A DNA stretch of 24,868 bases from an uncultured Chromatiaceae bacterium (GCA_946482325.1 CAMLRA010000047.1:1-24868); one strand, 5' to 3'; positions 16,537 through 24,868 are shown, counted from the first letter of the stretch. Numbers and translations are program-made. The notes: generated from the letters alone by a model not told the origin.

Positions 16537-17658
16537 TCAATCCAGTCGTTTGCGAAATTGCAACGTCGCCAGTGTCATGCCGACCACAATAAATGCCGCT
16601 AACACCATGATATCGTTGAGTAGCGCCGTCCAATGCGCATCACGCAGCACCACGGCCCGCACCAGCCGGACATAGTGGGTGGCCGGCAATAATTCGGCGA
16701 TGTATTGCGCCGGTTTTGGCATCGCGACATAAGGGAACATAAAGCCGGACAACAAAATCGACGGCAGCAGGATAAACACTGTCAGTTGCATGGCCTGCAG
16801 CTGGGTTTGTGCCTTTGTCGAGATCAATAAACCAATGGTGAGGCTTGCCAGAATAAAGAGTAAAGTCACCAGCCATAACGACAGCCATTGCTCCGGCAGT
16901 GGCACAGCAAAGAGGCCATGGCCAAGGCCCAAAATGATTGCAACCTGTAATAATCCAATGGCGATATAAGGCAGTATTTTCCCCAACATCAGCTCAAGCG
17001 GCCGGATGGGCGTATTGATCAAAAACTCCATATTACCCTGCTCACGCTCGCGCACGATGGCGGCAGAAGTAAACAGGATCATCGTCATCGTCAGGATCAC
17101 CGCAATCAGGCCGGGCACAATGTTGACCGCAGTGCGCCGCTCCGGATTGTAAAAATTCACCACTTCGAATATTGCACTTGGCGGTACTGCGGCTTCACGA
17201 TGCATGGCAGAAATTTGCGGCAGTGGCATCTGGCGCAACGCATTGACCGCATTGCCGAGCATCGGATCTGAGCCATCGGTGATCCACTGTGCAATAGCGC
17301 TGCTGCTACCCCGTCTGCGTTCGTCCAGTCTGCGTTCAAAGTCGGCGGGGATCACTAAAATAGCATTGACCTGCCCTGCCGTCAGTGCCGCTTTGGCACT
17401 GATGATATCGGTAAAACCAGGTACAAAACGCACCGCCTGCGACGCAGAGACATCGGCGACGAACAGCCTGGCCGCACTGCTGCCACTTTGGTCAACCAGT
17501 GCTGCAGGCACCTGGCGCACATCGGTATTGATGGCATAACCAAATAACATCAGCTGCACCAGCGGGATCATCACTATCATGGCAAAAGTGATGCGATCGC
17601 GCGCTAACTGCCAGATCTCTTTACGAAAAATCGCGTGAATGCGAGACAGACTCAGCAT
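16537..17658 (-). CDS. ABC-2 type export permease (YbhR/YbhS-like)
   Basis: A 373-residue inner-membrane permease. One helix (about 23-43) precedes a large extracytoplasmic domain (about 44-170). Five further helices follow, including VPGLIAVILTMTMILFTSAAIV and FILLPSILLSGFMFPYVAMP. REREQGNMEFLINTPIRPLELMLGKILPY is the coupling-helix region typical of ABC-2 permeases. The ATG at 17658 has GGAG 6 bases upstream and lies 38 bases inside the 3' end of the ATPase gene; a longer frame to 17730 is rejected. It pairs with the adjacent ATPase and adaptor. Only one permease gene is present, so it probably works as a homodimer. The exported substrate, perhaps a drug or other hydrophobic compound, is unknown. 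Confidence 0.9.
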   Translation of the reverse strand: MLSLSRIHAIFRKEIWQLARDRITFAMIVMIPLVQLMLFGYAINTDVRQVPAALVDQSGSSAARLFVADVSASQAVRFVPGFTDIISAKAALTAGQVNAILVIPADFERRLDERRRGSSSAIAQWITDGSDPMLGNAVNALRQMPLPQISAMHREAAVPPSAIFEVVNFYNPERRTAVNIVPGLIAVILTMTMILFTSAAIVREREQGNMEFLINTPIRPLELMLGKILPYIAIGLLQVAIILGLGHGLFAVPLPEQWLSLWLVTLLFILASLTIGLLISTKAQTQLQAMQLTVFILLPSILLSGFMFPYVAMPKPAQYIAELLPATHYVRLVRAVVLRDAHWTALLNDIMVLAAFIVVGMTLATLQFRKRLD

Positions 17659-18565
17659 ATGCAGCTCCGGTATTGGCAACAAAAACATCTTCGAGTGATG
17701 GTCGGACCGATTCAAGCAAATAGTCTGCACCTAAGCGGCGCTGTAACTGCCCTGGATCCCAAGCGGCAGATTTATAAACCAAAAGCCGCAGACGCTGACC
17801 AATCTGCGCCGCCGACATGATTTGCGGCCAGCGCAGCACTTGCTGGCGTAGCTGCCGTAAATCGGGCCCGCTGACTTCATAAACATCAGCCGGCATTTGC
17901 GCCATTAACTCGGCCGGGCTGCCGTCGGCGCGTTTTTCACCGCGCTCCAGAATGGCCAGGCGGTGGCAACGTTCGGCTTCGTCCATGTAATGGGTCGAGA
18001 CTAAAATCGTGGTGCCGGCATCACTTAAATCAAACAACCGCTCCCAGAACTCGCGGCGGTTTTCCGGGTCGACCGCCGACGTCGGTTCATCGAGAAATAA
18101 CAACGCTGGCTGGTGCATCGTCGCAGCAGCCAAAGCCAGCCGCTGTTTCTGGCCGCCACTTAAACTGCCAGCCCGCACCTGCTGTTTATCATCCAGCTGA
18201 TACAAATCCAGCAGGTGCCGGATGCGCTGCTGCCGCTCGCGCCGCGGTAACTGATAGATGCCAGCGACAAACTGCAGGTTTTCCAGCACCGTTAAGTTGT
18301 CATATAACGAAAACTTCTGCGTCATGTAACCAATGCGTTGGCGTAGTACATCGGCCTGGCGCGGCAGTTCCAGCCCCAGTACTCGAATAGCGCCGCTGCT
18401 CGGCGTTAATAGCCCGGTCAGCATGCGGATAGACGTGGATTTGCCGCAGCCATTGGGCCCGAGAAAGCCATATATGCAGCCGGCGGGGATTTGCAAATCC
18501 AGCTGATTGACTGCCAGATAATCGCCAAAACGCCGGCTCATGCCCTGTACATCAATGGCCAGCAT
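17621..18565 (-). CDS. ABC transporter ATP-binding protein
   Basis: A 314-residue single nucleotide-binding domain that powers the neighbouring permease. Walker A GPNGCGKST is at 36-44, the Q-loop in YMTQKFSLY near 83, the signature LSGGQ at 135-139, Walker B LLFLDE at 155-160 and the switch histidine H192 in STHYMDEAERC. The C-terminal 100 residues include the SLEDVF motif common in ABC-2 exporters. Two ATGs are adjacent (18568 and 18565). The second is taken because AGGAG is 7 bases away rather than 4. The start overlaps the adaptor gene by 14 bases. It resembles one half of E. coli YbhF, which carries two fused ATPase domains. Confidence 0.93.
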   Translation of the reverse strand: MLAIDVQGMSRRFGDYLAVNQLDLQIPAGCIYGFLGPNGCGKSTSIRMLTGLLTPSSGAIRVLGLELPRQADVLRQRIGYMTQKFSLYDNLTVLENLQFVAGIYQLPRRERQQRIRHLLDLYQLDDKQQVRAGSLSGGQKQRLALAAATMHQPALLFLDEPTSAVDPENRREFWERLFDLSDAGTTILVSTHYMDEAERCHRLAILERGEKRADGSPAELMAQMPADVYEVSGPDLRQLRQQVLRWPQIMSAAQIGQRLRLLVYKSAAWDPGQLQRRLGADYLLESVRPSLEDVFVANTGAAYAESVSHSRDFS

Positions 18566-19511
18566 CATTTGTCTCCTGCAGTGGCAGTTGCACCGGCACA
18601 CCAGTGGGCAAGGTGACATCGGCGCTGAAGCTGATTTCAGTGACATACATCAGCCGGGCCCGCTCGGCCTGATGCAGCGCAAAATAAGGTGTAAAGCTGG
18701 CTTCTGTCGCAATTTTTCGCACCGTACCGGCGAGAAAACCGCTCTGTCCATCAGCACGGACCTGCACCTGTTGACCGGGCTTAAACTGCATCAACGCCGT
18801 TTCTGGCAAATACACTCGGGCATAAGGCGCGCTGTCCGCAGCGATGACCGCGAGCACAGCACCTTGTGGCACCCGTTCACCAATATGGTACGGCAGGTCT
18901 TCCAATACACCATCACGACTGGCGACCAGGGTTAAATCCGCCAGCAACTTTTGTTCAACATTCAGTGATTGCTGCGCACTTTGAAGTGCAAAGCGCGCCT
19001 GACTAACTTGCTCAGGCCGGCTGCCGGCTTGTAGTTCCTGTAATTGCTGCGCGGCATCGGCATATTGTGCACGCGCCAATTGGCTGCTGAGTTCTGCGGC
19101 ATCGAGCTCAGCCTGGGCAATGAGGCGCTGCTGACGGAGTTGACTGGCCCTGTTCCGCTGGCGTTCACTGTCAGCACGTCTGAACTTCGCCTGTTCCAGC
19201 CGTGCCGCCGCGGCAGCAATTTGCTCAGCTCTGTTCCCCTGTAGCAGCAAGTCGAGCGCGGCCTGCGCCCGTTGTACTTCGGCACTGGCTTTCTCAACTT
19301 TCAGTTGCTGCAAGCGCGGGTCCAGCTGCAACAACACCTGGCCGGCTTTGACGGTGCTGCCTTCCTGCGCTGATTGCGTCAGGATCAATTCTGTTGCCGG
19401 CGCCGTCAGCAGCACCCGATCCCGCTCCAGCGTACCAAAAGCCGACGGTGGCTCTTGCGGCTGGCACGCCGTCAGCGCGGCACAAAAACTTAATAAAATC
19501 AGGTTACGCAT
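18552..19511 (-). CDS. HlyD-family periplasmic adaptor, predicted lipoprotein
   Basis: A 319-residue membrane-fusion protein that would link the ABC permease to the periplasm or an outer-membrane channel. The N-terminus is a lipoprotein signal ending in LTAC with C16 as the lipidated residue. A split biotinyl/lipoyl domain (about 34-66 and 193-225) brackets a long alpha-helical hairpin (about 66-190, rich in Ala, Gln, Glu and Arg). A beta-barrel segment follows (VYLPETALMQFKPGQQVQVRAD, about 233-254). GGAG lies 6 bases before the ATG at 19511; the longer frame to 19589 is inside the regulator gene and rejected. The start overlaps the tetR-type gene by 8 bases. E. coli YbhG is the closest analogue I recall. 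No outer-membrane channel gene is nearby. Confidence 0.9.
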   Translation of the reverse strand: MRNLILLSFCAALTACQPQEPPSAFGTLERDRVLLTAPATELILTQSAQEGSTVKAGQVLLQLDPRLQQLKVEKASAEVQRAQAALDLLLQGNRAEQIAAAAARLEQAKFRRADSERQRNRASQLRQQRLIAQAELDAAELSSQLARAQYADAAQQLQELQAGSRPEQVSQARFALQSAQQSLNVEQKLLADLTLVASRDGVLEDLPYHIGERVPQGAVLAVIAADSAPYARVYLPETALMQFKPGQQVQVRADGQSGFLAGTVRKIATEASFTPYFALHQAERARLMYVTEISFSADVTLPTGVPVQLPLQETNDAGH

Positions 19512-20190
19512 CAGTATCTCCGTTGAAGATCTCGTCACAGGGGGCGTCATTGCGATTTGGGGTTGGCAACAAGCCGTGACGCAACACATGGCGCTGGTGG
19601 TCGGCCAGTTGCTGCAAGAATTCCGGCGTCAGTTCAAGACCAAGCGCCTGTTTCATAAATGGCGGAATCACAAAAGGGAAAATCGCCAGGCTAAAACAGG
19701 TCAGCAATGCATTAAACGGCGATAATCCTGATTGCAGCTGACCAGGCGCGCTCAACACTTGCGCCAGATTGCTGAGCATCTGCTGGACAAAGCCGGCAAA
19801 TACCCGGCTGACAATCTGATATTCCGCCGAATCGACATTGTGCAGTGCGCGGAAAATTAAGGTTGGTAACAATGGGTGTGGGGCCATCACGGCATAATAA
19901 GCGGCGACTATGGCCGCCGGGTCACGCAGCTCAGCCAGCCGCGCCTGTTGCTGCGCCAATTGCAGCAAAGGCGCGATGGTTTCGCGCAGCATCGCCTCAA
20001 ATAAACCGGCTTTGTCGACAAAGTAATAGCGGATCATGCCAGCATTGACGCCTGCTGCCTGAGCAATCATCCGTGTAGTGACACGCTCATAGCCCAGTTC
20101 GGAAAATAACAGCCGTGCCTGCACCAGCAGATGCTGCCGGGTATTATTTTGCTGCGCCGCAGCGGCCGGACGTCCGGCTTTGATATTCAT
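19504..20190 (-). CDS. TetR-family transcriptional regulator of the ABC export operon
   Basis: A 228-residue repressor-type protein. The N-terminal TetR DNA-binding domain spans about 16-65, with the helix-turn-helix at about 38-57 (TTRMIAQAAGVNAGMIRYYF) followed by DKAGLFEAML. The variable C-terminal half (70-228) would be the ligand and dimer domain. The ATG at 20190 is preceded by GGAGA; a TTG two codons earlier is possible but weaker. Being first in an overlapping set of four genes, it probably controls its own operon, like CecR with ybhGFSR in E. coli; a palindrome 15 bases upstream could be its operator. The inducing ligand is unknown. Confidence 0.9.
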   Translation of the reverse strand: MNIKAGRPAAAAQQNNTRQHLLVQARLLFSELGYERVTTRMIAQAAGVNAGMIRYYFVDKAGLFEAMLRETIAPLLQLAQQQARLAELRDPAAIVAAYYAVMAPHPLLPTLIFRALHNVDSAEYQIVSRVFAGFVQQMLSNLAQVLSAPGQLQSGLSPFNALLTCFSLAIFPFVIPPFMKQALGLELTPEFLQQLADHQRHVLRHGLLPTPNRNDAPCDEIFNGDTDA

Positions 20191-20204
20191 CAGCAAGTCT
20201 CCAA

Positions 20205-20222
20205 ATTATCCAGCTGATGAAT
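20205..20222. promoter_or_regulatory. Candidate operator palindrome upstream of the TetR gene
   Basis: An 18-bp imperfect palindrome ATTATC-CAGCTG-ATGAAT-type sequence (6 of 9 pairs match, centred on CAGCTG) lies 15 bases upstream of the regulator start. Size and position suit a TetR dimer site. Only one copy is seen and no clear -35/-10 pair was found, so this is speculative. Confidence 0.3.
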
Positions 20223-20293
20223 ATGCTAGTTGCAGGTAACATTTTAAGCGATGAGATTAATTCTCCGCCGGGGCCGGTTTTGGATAACAGCAG

Positions 20294-20821
20294 TCAGCGC
20301 GCCAGCCAGGCGGCTTTATCCAGCCGGTAAAACACTGTAGTGCGCACCACACCGGTTGGGGACATGGTTTCAGTATGGCGACAGACCGCGCCAAGTTTTT
20401 CCACTGCACGGCGCGAACGCAGGTTGTGTTCACCGACATGAAACCAGACCACGTCGGCAAAGCTGAAGGCATGGTCCAGCATCAGTTGCTTCAGTTCAGT
20501 GTTGGTGGAGCCGCCCCAGCGCGAACACACTAAAAAGGTGTAGCCAATCGCCACTTCGCGTTTTGCTGCATCAAACTCGTAATAACGGCTGGTGCCCAGC
20601 ACTTCGCCGCTTCGTTTGTCACATATCAGATAAGCACCGCGGCTGGCCAGGCCACCGTCAAACACCGGCTTGAATACTTCAGGTTTGTAACGTTCAGGTT
20701 CCGGGTGCAAAGTCCAAATCTGCGGGTCACTGGCGGCCTGCATCAGCGCCGGCCAATGTTCAGTTTGTAACGGAATTAAACGCAGGGTCGGGCCCGTTAA
20801 GACTTGTTGCAGAAGGTACAC
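20294..20821 (-). CDS. GNAT-family N-acetyltransferase (RimJ/RimL-like)
   Basis: A 175-residue GNAT acetyltransferase that would move an acetyl group from acetyl-CoA to an amine. The N-terminal LTGPTLRLIPLQTEHWPAL is the typical beginning of the Acetyltransf_3 group. EVAIGYTFLVCSRWGGSTNTELKQLML (about 89-115) carries the acetyl-CoA-binding region, and HNLRSRRAVEKLGA (about 132-145) is the characteristic motif B. The frame begins with GTG at 20821, with GGA 8 bases before it; there is no better start. The protein or small-molecule substrate is unknown. It lies between pdxH and the TetR operon, all on the minus strand, but a terminator separates it from pdxH. Confidence 0.85.
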   Translation of the reverse strand: MYLLQQVLTGPTLRLIPLQTEHWPALMQAASDPQIWTLHPEPERYKPEVFKPVFDGGLASRGAYLICDKRSGEVLGTSRYYEFDAAKREVAIGYTFLVCSRWGGSTNTELKQLMLDHAFSFADVVWFHVGEHNLRSRRAVEKLGAVCRHTETMSPTGVVRTTVFYRLDKAAWLAR

Positions 20822-20865
20822 AGTGTAAATCCGGTGCTGAAAACTGCACCGAGCTTAAGGCGAAA

Positions 20866-20893
20866 ACGGCGCAGCTATCAAGAGCTGCGCCGT
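20866..20893 (-). terminator. Intrinsic terminator of pdxH
   Basis: A perfect 11-bp GC-rich inverted repeat (ACGGCGCAGCT, loop of 6, AGCTGCGCCGT) is followed on the minus strand by TTTTCG. It lies about 45 bases beyond the pdxH stop. The T-run is short. Confidence 0.7.
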
Positions 20894-20937
20894 AAACTAT
20901 GCGTTGACTGAAAGGTACAACTAGTCAGCTGGTCGCA

Positions 20938-21582
20938 TCAAGGGCAAAGCCGCTCGATGCTCCAGTGACCATCCGCTTGTTTACTATACATAAAACGGTC
21001 ATGCAGCCGGTGTTCACCGCCCTGCCAGAATTCGATTTTATGTGGTTTGACTAAAAACCCGCCCCAGAAACTCGGCACCGGAATTTCGCCGTGCTCAAAT
21101 TTATGTTTAATCTCAGCGAATTTTTGCATCAGCGCGAGGCGCGTCGACACAGGCCGGCTTTGTTCTGAGGCCCAGGCTGCCAGCTGGCTTTCTTTCGGTC
21201 TGGAGGTGAAATACTGCAGCACCTGAGCAGTCGGCACCCGTTCGGCAGTGCCATAGACAATGACCTGCCGCTCCAGCGGATGCCAGGGAAAATGCAGGCA
21301 CACTTTCGGATTACCAGCCAGTTCCTGCGCTTTACGACTGCCCAGATTGGTATAAAACACAAAGCCGTTGCTGCTGACGTCTTTGAGCAGTACCAGCCGC
21401 TGTGATGGCTGACCGTCGGCATCCACACTGGCGACACACATCGCCGTCGGGTCCGGCAGTTCGGCGGCAATGGCGTCTTTCAGCCAGGCTTCAAACTGCA
21501 CAAAAGGATCGGCGTTTAATTTATCCAAATCCAATTTATCTTTCACATAACTACGGCGGATATCCGCGACATTGACGCTCAT
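20938..21582 (-). CDS. pdxH: Pyridoxine/pyridoxamine 5'-phosphate oxidase
   Basis: A 214-residue FMN enzyme that oxidises pyridoxine or pyridoxamine phosphate to pyridoxal phosphate (vitamin B6). Family landmarks: IRRSYVKDKLDLDKLNADPFVQFEAW at the N-terminus, the FMN-binding RLVLLKDVSSNGFVFYTNL (about 62-80), SRKAQELAGNP, ASEQSRPV (about 138-145), the PVPSFWGGFLVKP segment (168-180) and the C-terminal HDRFMYS...RLCP. The usual ending is RLxP; cysteine at that position is minor. The ATG at 21582 has AGGA 7 bases upstream; the longer frame to 21654 runs into a repeat and is rejected. It lies 180 bases downstream of argS, with a probable terminator between them. Confidence 0.96.
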   Translation of the reverse strand: MSVNVADIRRSYVKDKLDLDKLNADPFVQFEAWLKDAIAAELPDPTAMCVASVDADGQPSQRLVLLKDVSSNGFVFYTNLGSRKAQELAGNPKVCLHFPWHPLERQVIVYGTAERVPTAQVLQYFTSRPKESQLAAWASEQSRPVSTRLALMQKFAEIKHKFEHGEIPVPSFWGGFLVKPHKIEFWQGGEHRLHDRFMYSKQADGHWSIERLCP

Positions 21583-21636
21583 ACAGATTTCCTCTTCATC
21601 ACGGCAGCCCGCAACGCGCTTGGCAACTTCAGCCAA

Positions 21637-21668
21637 GCATTTACGGCCTGCCAATCATCCCTTGTACA
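21637..21668. repeat. Short intergenic repeat, copy 1
   Basis: This 32-base element begins GCATTTACGGC and ends ATCCCTTGTACA. It aligns with the 31-base element at 21700-21730 at most positions. The shared core is GCATTTACGGC followed by a degenerate middle and a CATCC...ACA end. It lies between pdxH and argS, just upstream of pdxH. Confidence 0.6.
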
Positions 21669-21699
21669 TAGCCGAAAAGCTCTGCGCACCACGTGCCGT

Positions 21700-21730
21700 G
21701 CATTTACGGCTTACCGTCCATCCATGGACA
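21700..21730. repeat. Short intergenic repeat, copy 2
   Basis: This is a second copy, 63 bases from the first, in the same orientation. It holds internal palindromes: ACGG-CTTA-CCGT (21706-21717) and TCCAT-CC-ATGGA (21717-21728). The bases before it make GCCGT/ACGGC around GCATTT. The argS terminator adjoins it directly. Confidence 0.6.
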
Positions 21731-21731
21731 T

Positions 21732-21757
21732 AAAGGGCCGGTATCGACCAGCCCTTT
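21732..21757 (-). terminator. Probable terminator of argS
   Basis: AAAGGGC (21732-21738) pairs with GCCCTTT (21751-21757), with a further GGT/ACC pairing inside after one mismatch. It begins 5 bases beyond the argS stop. Beyond the CCCTTT arm there is only TATG on the minus strand, so termination may be moderate. Confidence 0.6.
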
Positions 21758-21762
21758 CATTG

Positions 21763-23502
21763 TCACATCCGCTCCATCACATCGATACCAAGCAGGTCGA
21801 GGCCTTTGGCCAGTAATTTCGCCACCAGAATGCTCAGCATTAAACGGCTGTCGCGCAGCGTTGGTTCAATGCCGTCTTTTAAGATCGGACAGGCTTCATA
21901 GAAGCTCATGTACTGGCTGGCCAGTTCATACAGGTAGTTACAAAGCAGGTTTGGCTGGGCGTCTTTCATTACTTGTTGCAGCGTTTCTTCAAACTGCAGC
22001 ACTTTGAGTGCCAGTTGTTTTTCCTGCTGCTCGGCCAGAATTAATGGCGCACTGAAACTGTCGCTGATACCGGCGCGGCGCACAATACTGCTGACGCGGG
22101 TGTAGGCGTATTGCAGGTACGGGGCTGTGGCCCCTTCAAAACTCAGCATCGCATCCCAGCTAAAGATGTAATCTGAGGTGCGGTTTTTCGACAGATCGGC
22201 GAATTTCACTGCGCCAATACCGACTTTCCGCGCCACTTCAGCAATTTCTTCTGCAGTCAGTTCAGTTGATTTGCCTTTTACTACAGCTTCAGCGCGCACC
22301 ACGGCTTCATCCAGCAGTTCGGCCAGTTTTACAGTACCACCGGTACGGGTTTTAAACGGTTTGCCGTCTTCACCCATCATAGTACCGAACGGGCAGTGCT
22401 CATAAGCAGTTTCCGCGCGCAGCAAACCGGCTTTGCGTGCCACCAGCTCGACTTGTTTAAAGTGCAGCGCCTGGCGGGCGTCGGTGAAAATAATGATGCG
22501 GTCAACATTAAGTTCATGGCTGCGATATTGGCAGGCGGCCAGGTCTGTGGTGGCATATAAAAATCCACCGCCGGTTTTCTGGATAATAAATGGCGACGGG
22601 TTGCCTTCTTTGTCAGCCAGTTCCTGCAGGAACACCACTAAAGCGCCTTGATCTTCCACCGCAATACCGCGGGCTTTTAAATCATCAACAATCGGCTGCA
22701 GCATCGGGTTATAAGCCGACTCCGGCTTGATATGCTCATGACCCAAAGTGACATTTAAAGTGCGGTACACTTCTTCGCTGTGTTTGACCGAGGTGTCGAT
22801 AAACAGCTGCCACAGTTTTTGACAGTGTCCGTCGCCACCTTGCAGTTTCACCACATAATCGCGCGATTTGTCAGCAAAACCGGCTTCATCGTCAAAGCGT
22901 TTTTTCGCTTCGCGGTAGAAATCTTCTAAGTCCGCGAGCGCCACGGTTTCTAAATCCACACCGGCAGCCAGCTTGTCTTCCAGATGCGCGATCAGCATGC
23001 CAAATTGCGTGCCCCAATCGCCCATATGGTTTTGCCGGATGACCTTATCGCCCCAGAATTCCAGTGCGCGCACCACGGCATCCCCGATGATGGTCGAGCG
23101 CAGGTGTCCGACATGCATTTCTTTGGCGAGGTTGGGTGCTGAATAATCAACCACCACTGTTTGCGGCGCTGTGTTGGCGCTGACCCCCAGACGTGGGTCA
23201 GTCACCGCTTGTTGCAGCTGCGTCGCCAGCCACTCTGGTTTTAACGTGACGTTGATAAAACCGGGACCTGCGATTTCAACTTTGTCGGCGATATCGGCAA
23301 GTTCCAGCACGTCAACCAGCTGCTGCGCCAAAGCGCGTGGGTTGGTTTTTAATAACTTAGCGGCTGCCATAGCGCCGTTGATCTGATAATCGCCAAACTC
23401 CACTTTGGTGCTTTGCGTGACGGCGGTGTTGGTGTCGGCAGGTAAACCAACTTTGACCATGGCGGCCTGCGTTCTTGCGGCCAATAACTGTTTGATATTC
23501 AT
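21763..23502 (-). CDS. argS: Arginyl-tRNA synthetase
   Basis: A 579-residue class I aminoacyl-tRNA synthetase that charges tRNA-Arg; the E. coli enzyme has 577. The N-terminal additional domain (about 1-110, [25 protein letters not shown]) is specific to ArgRS. The HIGH-type motif is HVGH at 130-133 ([17 protein letters not shown]), and the KMSKS-equivalent region reads FKTRTGG, as is usual for bacterial ArgRS. The C-terminal DALR anticodon-binding domain ends [17 protein letters not shown]. AGGA lies 6 bases before the ATG. prfC ends only 26 bases upstream on the same strand, so the two are probably co-transcribed. Confidence 0.97.
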   Translation of the reverse strand: MNIKQLLAARTQAAMVKVGLPADTNTAVTQSTKVEFGDYQINGAMAAAKLLKTNPRALAQQLVDVLELADIADKVEIAGPGFINVTLKPEWLATQLQQAVTDPRLGVSANTAPQTVVVDYSAPNLAKEMHVGHLRSTIIGDAVVRALEFWGDKVIRQNHMGDWGTQFGMLIAHLEDKLAAGVDLETVALADLEDFYREAKKRFDDEAGFADKSRDYVVKLQGGDGHCQKLWQLFIDTSVKHSEEVYRTLNVTLGHEHIKPESAYNPMLQPIVDDLKARGIAVEDQGALVVFLQELADKEGNPSPFIIQKTGGGFLYATTDLAACQYRSHELNVDRIIIFTDARQALHFKQVELVARKAGLLRAETAYEHCPFGTMMGEDGKPFKTRTGGTVKLAELLDEAVVRAEAVVKGKSTELTAEEIAEVARKVGIGAVKFADLSKNRTSDYIFSWDAMLSFEGATAPYLQYAYTRVSSIVRRAGISDSFSAPLILAEQQEKQLALKVLQFEETLQQVMKDAQPNLLCNYLYELASQYMSFYEACPILKDGIEPTLRDSRLMLSILVAKLLAKGLDLLGIDVMERM

Positions 23503-23528
23503 CTTAAATCCTGTGTAAAACCTTGTTA

Positions 23529-24868
23529 TTAACCGGCGTGCGCGTGTTCACGGGTTTTATGGAAACGAATTTTCGGGTGCCGTTCCATCGCCAGATTCAG
23601 GTTCACCATCGTCGGGGCCAGGTAACTTAAGTTATCCCCACCATCCAGCGCCAGGTTGGTGCTGGCTTTGTTTTTAAATTCTTCCAGCGCTTTTGCATCA
23701 TCTGAGTAAACCCAACGCGCGGTGCTAACGTTGACGCTTTCGTAAATCGCATCGACGTTATATTCAGATTTTAACCGGTGCACGACCACGTCAAACTGCA
23801 GCACCCCGACGGCGCCAACGATCAAATCGTTATTATCTAATGGACGGAACACCTGTACCGCGCCTTCTTCCGATAATTGCACCAAACCTTTTAATAATTG
23901 CTTTTGTTTCAGCGGGTCACGCAGGCGGATGCGGCGGAACAATTCAGGCGCGAAGTTTGGAATACCGGTGAAAGTAAATTTTTCGCCGGCGGTGAAAGTG
24001 TCACCGATTTGAATAGTGCCGTGGTTATGCAAGCCAATGATATCGCCTGGGAAAGCTTCTTCCACATGCTCGCGGTCGCCAGCCAGGAAAGTCAGTGCAT
24101 GCGGCACCAGCACATCTTTACCGATGCGTACGTGGTGCATTTTCATGCCCTTTTCATATTTACCGGAACAGATACGTAAAAACGCCACGCGGTCACGGTG
24201 TTTTGGATCCATATTAGCCTGGATTTTAAACACAAAGCCGGAAAAGCCCTCTTCGGTTGGTTCGACAGTGCGGCCCGTCGTCGCGCGGTGCTGCGGCGCC
24301 GGCGCCCATTCGGTCAGGCCATCGAGCATGTGATCGACACCAAAGTTACCCAGTGCAGTACCGAAAAACACCGGCGTCAGTTCGCCTTTTAAGAACGCTT
24401 CACGGTCGAACTCATGGCTGGCGCCTTGCACCAGTTCCATTTGTTCACGCAGGTCGGCAGCAAAATAACCAATCCGGGCATCGAGTTCAGGATTATTGAT
24501 GCCTTTAATGATGTCGACTTCCTGAATGGTGTGACCGAAACCTGATTTATAAAAAATCACTTCATCGCGCAGGATGTGATACACGCCTTTAAATTCTTTG
24601 CCAGAGCCAATAGGCCAGGTAATAGGCGCGCAGGCAATTTTTAATACACTTTCAACTTCATCAAGCAAATCAATAGGGTCGCGGATGTCGCGGTCCATTT
24701 TGTTCATGAAAGTGAGAATCGGCGTGTCACGCAGCCGGGTGACTTCCATCAATTTGATGGTGCGATCTTCAACACCTTTGGCGCCGTCGATCACCATCAG
24801 ACAGCTGTCGACTGCGGTCAGCGTGCGGTAGGTGTCTTCCGAGAAGTCTTCGTGGCCTGGTGTATCAA
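23529..24868 (-). CDS. prfC: Peptide chain release factor 3, C-terminal part (cut by window end)
   Basis: A translational GTPase that releases RF1 and RF2 from ribosomes after termination. About 445 residues are visible; compared with the 529-residue E. coli RF3, roughly the first 85, including the P-loop, lie beyond the window. The visible part starts at [20 protein letters not shown] (G3 motif), then has NKMDRD (G4), [14 protein letters not shown], and the RF3-typical [17 protein letters not shown] and [12 protein letters not shown]. It ends with domain [18 protein letters not shown]. The reading continues to base 24868 without a stop; an ATG near 24797 is internal and not the start. The stop is 26 bases before argS. 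Confidence 0.97.
   Translation of the reverse strand, partial: DTPGHEDFSEDTYRTLTAVDSCLMVIDGAKGVEDRTIKLMEVTRLRDTPILTFMNKMDRDIRDPIDLLDEVESVLKIACAPITWPIGSGKEFKGVYHILRDEVIFYKSGFGHTIQEVDIIKGINNPELDARIGYFAADLREQMELVQGASHEFDREAFLKGELTPVFFGTALGNFGVDHMLDGLTEWAPAPQHRATTGRTVEPTEEGFSGFVFKIQANMDPKHRDRVAFLRICSGKYEKGMKMHHVRIGKDVLVPHALTFLAGDREHVEEAFPGDIIGLHNHGTIQIGDTFTAGEKFTFTGIPNFAPELFRRIRLRDPLKQKQLLKGLVQLSEEGAVQVFRPLDNNDLIVGAVGVLQFDVVVHRLKSEYNVDAIYESVNVSTARWVYSDDAKALEEFKNKASTNLALDGGDNLSYLAPTMVNLNLAMERHPKIRFHKTREHAHAG

Noticed and set aside
16344..16602. Two 82-codon plus-strand open frames over the gap before the M28 gene
   Set aside because: They overlap the ends of two real genes, have no good ribosome site and no recognisable content.
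1..24868. Search for CRISPR arrays, tRNA or rRNA genes, insertion sequences and att sites
   Set aside because: No regularly spaced repeats, cloverleaf sequences, transposase genes or terminal inverted repeats with target duplications were seen.

Overview
The window looks like a chromosomal stretch of a gammaproteobacterium of the Alteromonadales type; the Rheinheimera/Alishewanella/Arsukibacterium group is my best guess. This rests on protein resemblance and on conserved neighbourhoods recalled from memory (bamD/rluD/pgeF/clpB and radA/PilZ/serB/ytjB), not on a database search. Most of it is core genome. I see no RNA gene, insertion sequence, phage gene or CRISPR array, and no gene-free stretch longer than 300 bases.

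Layout. 1-1000: the 5' part of gshA (glutathione synthesis, TTG start), preceded by a small two-CBS-domain protein, both on the minus strand. 1155-1604: a secreted DUF4124 protein on the plus strand, separated from clpB by a strong hairpin. 1678-6141 (minus): rluD, pgeF and clpB, with rluD and pgeF overlapping by one base and clpB carrying its own near-perfect heat-shock (sigma32) promoter. 6267-7016 (plus): the outer-membrane assembly lipoprotein gene bamD, divergent from rluD and closed by a shared terminator facing radA. 7090-8454 (minus): radA. 8549-11092 (plus): an 847-residue protein with two intact PilZ c-di-GMP-binding motifs. 11089-13013 (minus): serB and an alpha/beta hydrolase, overlapping by 4 bases. 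13093-13731 (plus): the AhpA/YtjB membrane protein, divergent from serB. 13741-16349 (minus): a YjjV-type TatD hydrolase and a secreted M28 zinc peptidase.

16537-20190 (minus) is the most accessory-looking part: a TetR regulator, a periplasmic adaptor predicted to be a lipoprotein, an ABC ATPase and an ABC-2 permease. Every junction overlaps, so this is probably one polycistronic, self-regulated export system. It resembles the E. coli cecR-ybhGFSR operon but has a single ATPase domain and a single permease. 20294-24868 (minus): a GNAT acetyltransferase, pdxH (vitamin B6), argS (arginyl-tRNA synthetase) and the C-terminal part of prfC (release factor 3), cut by the window end. A pair of related short repeats lies between pdxH and argS.

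I did not find a clearly new large system. The points most worth a second look are the tandem-PilZ protein, the reduced lipoprotein-anchored ABC exporter, the short repeat pair at 21637-21730, altered residues in the usually conserved start of GshA, and the apparent loss of the internal start codon in clpB.
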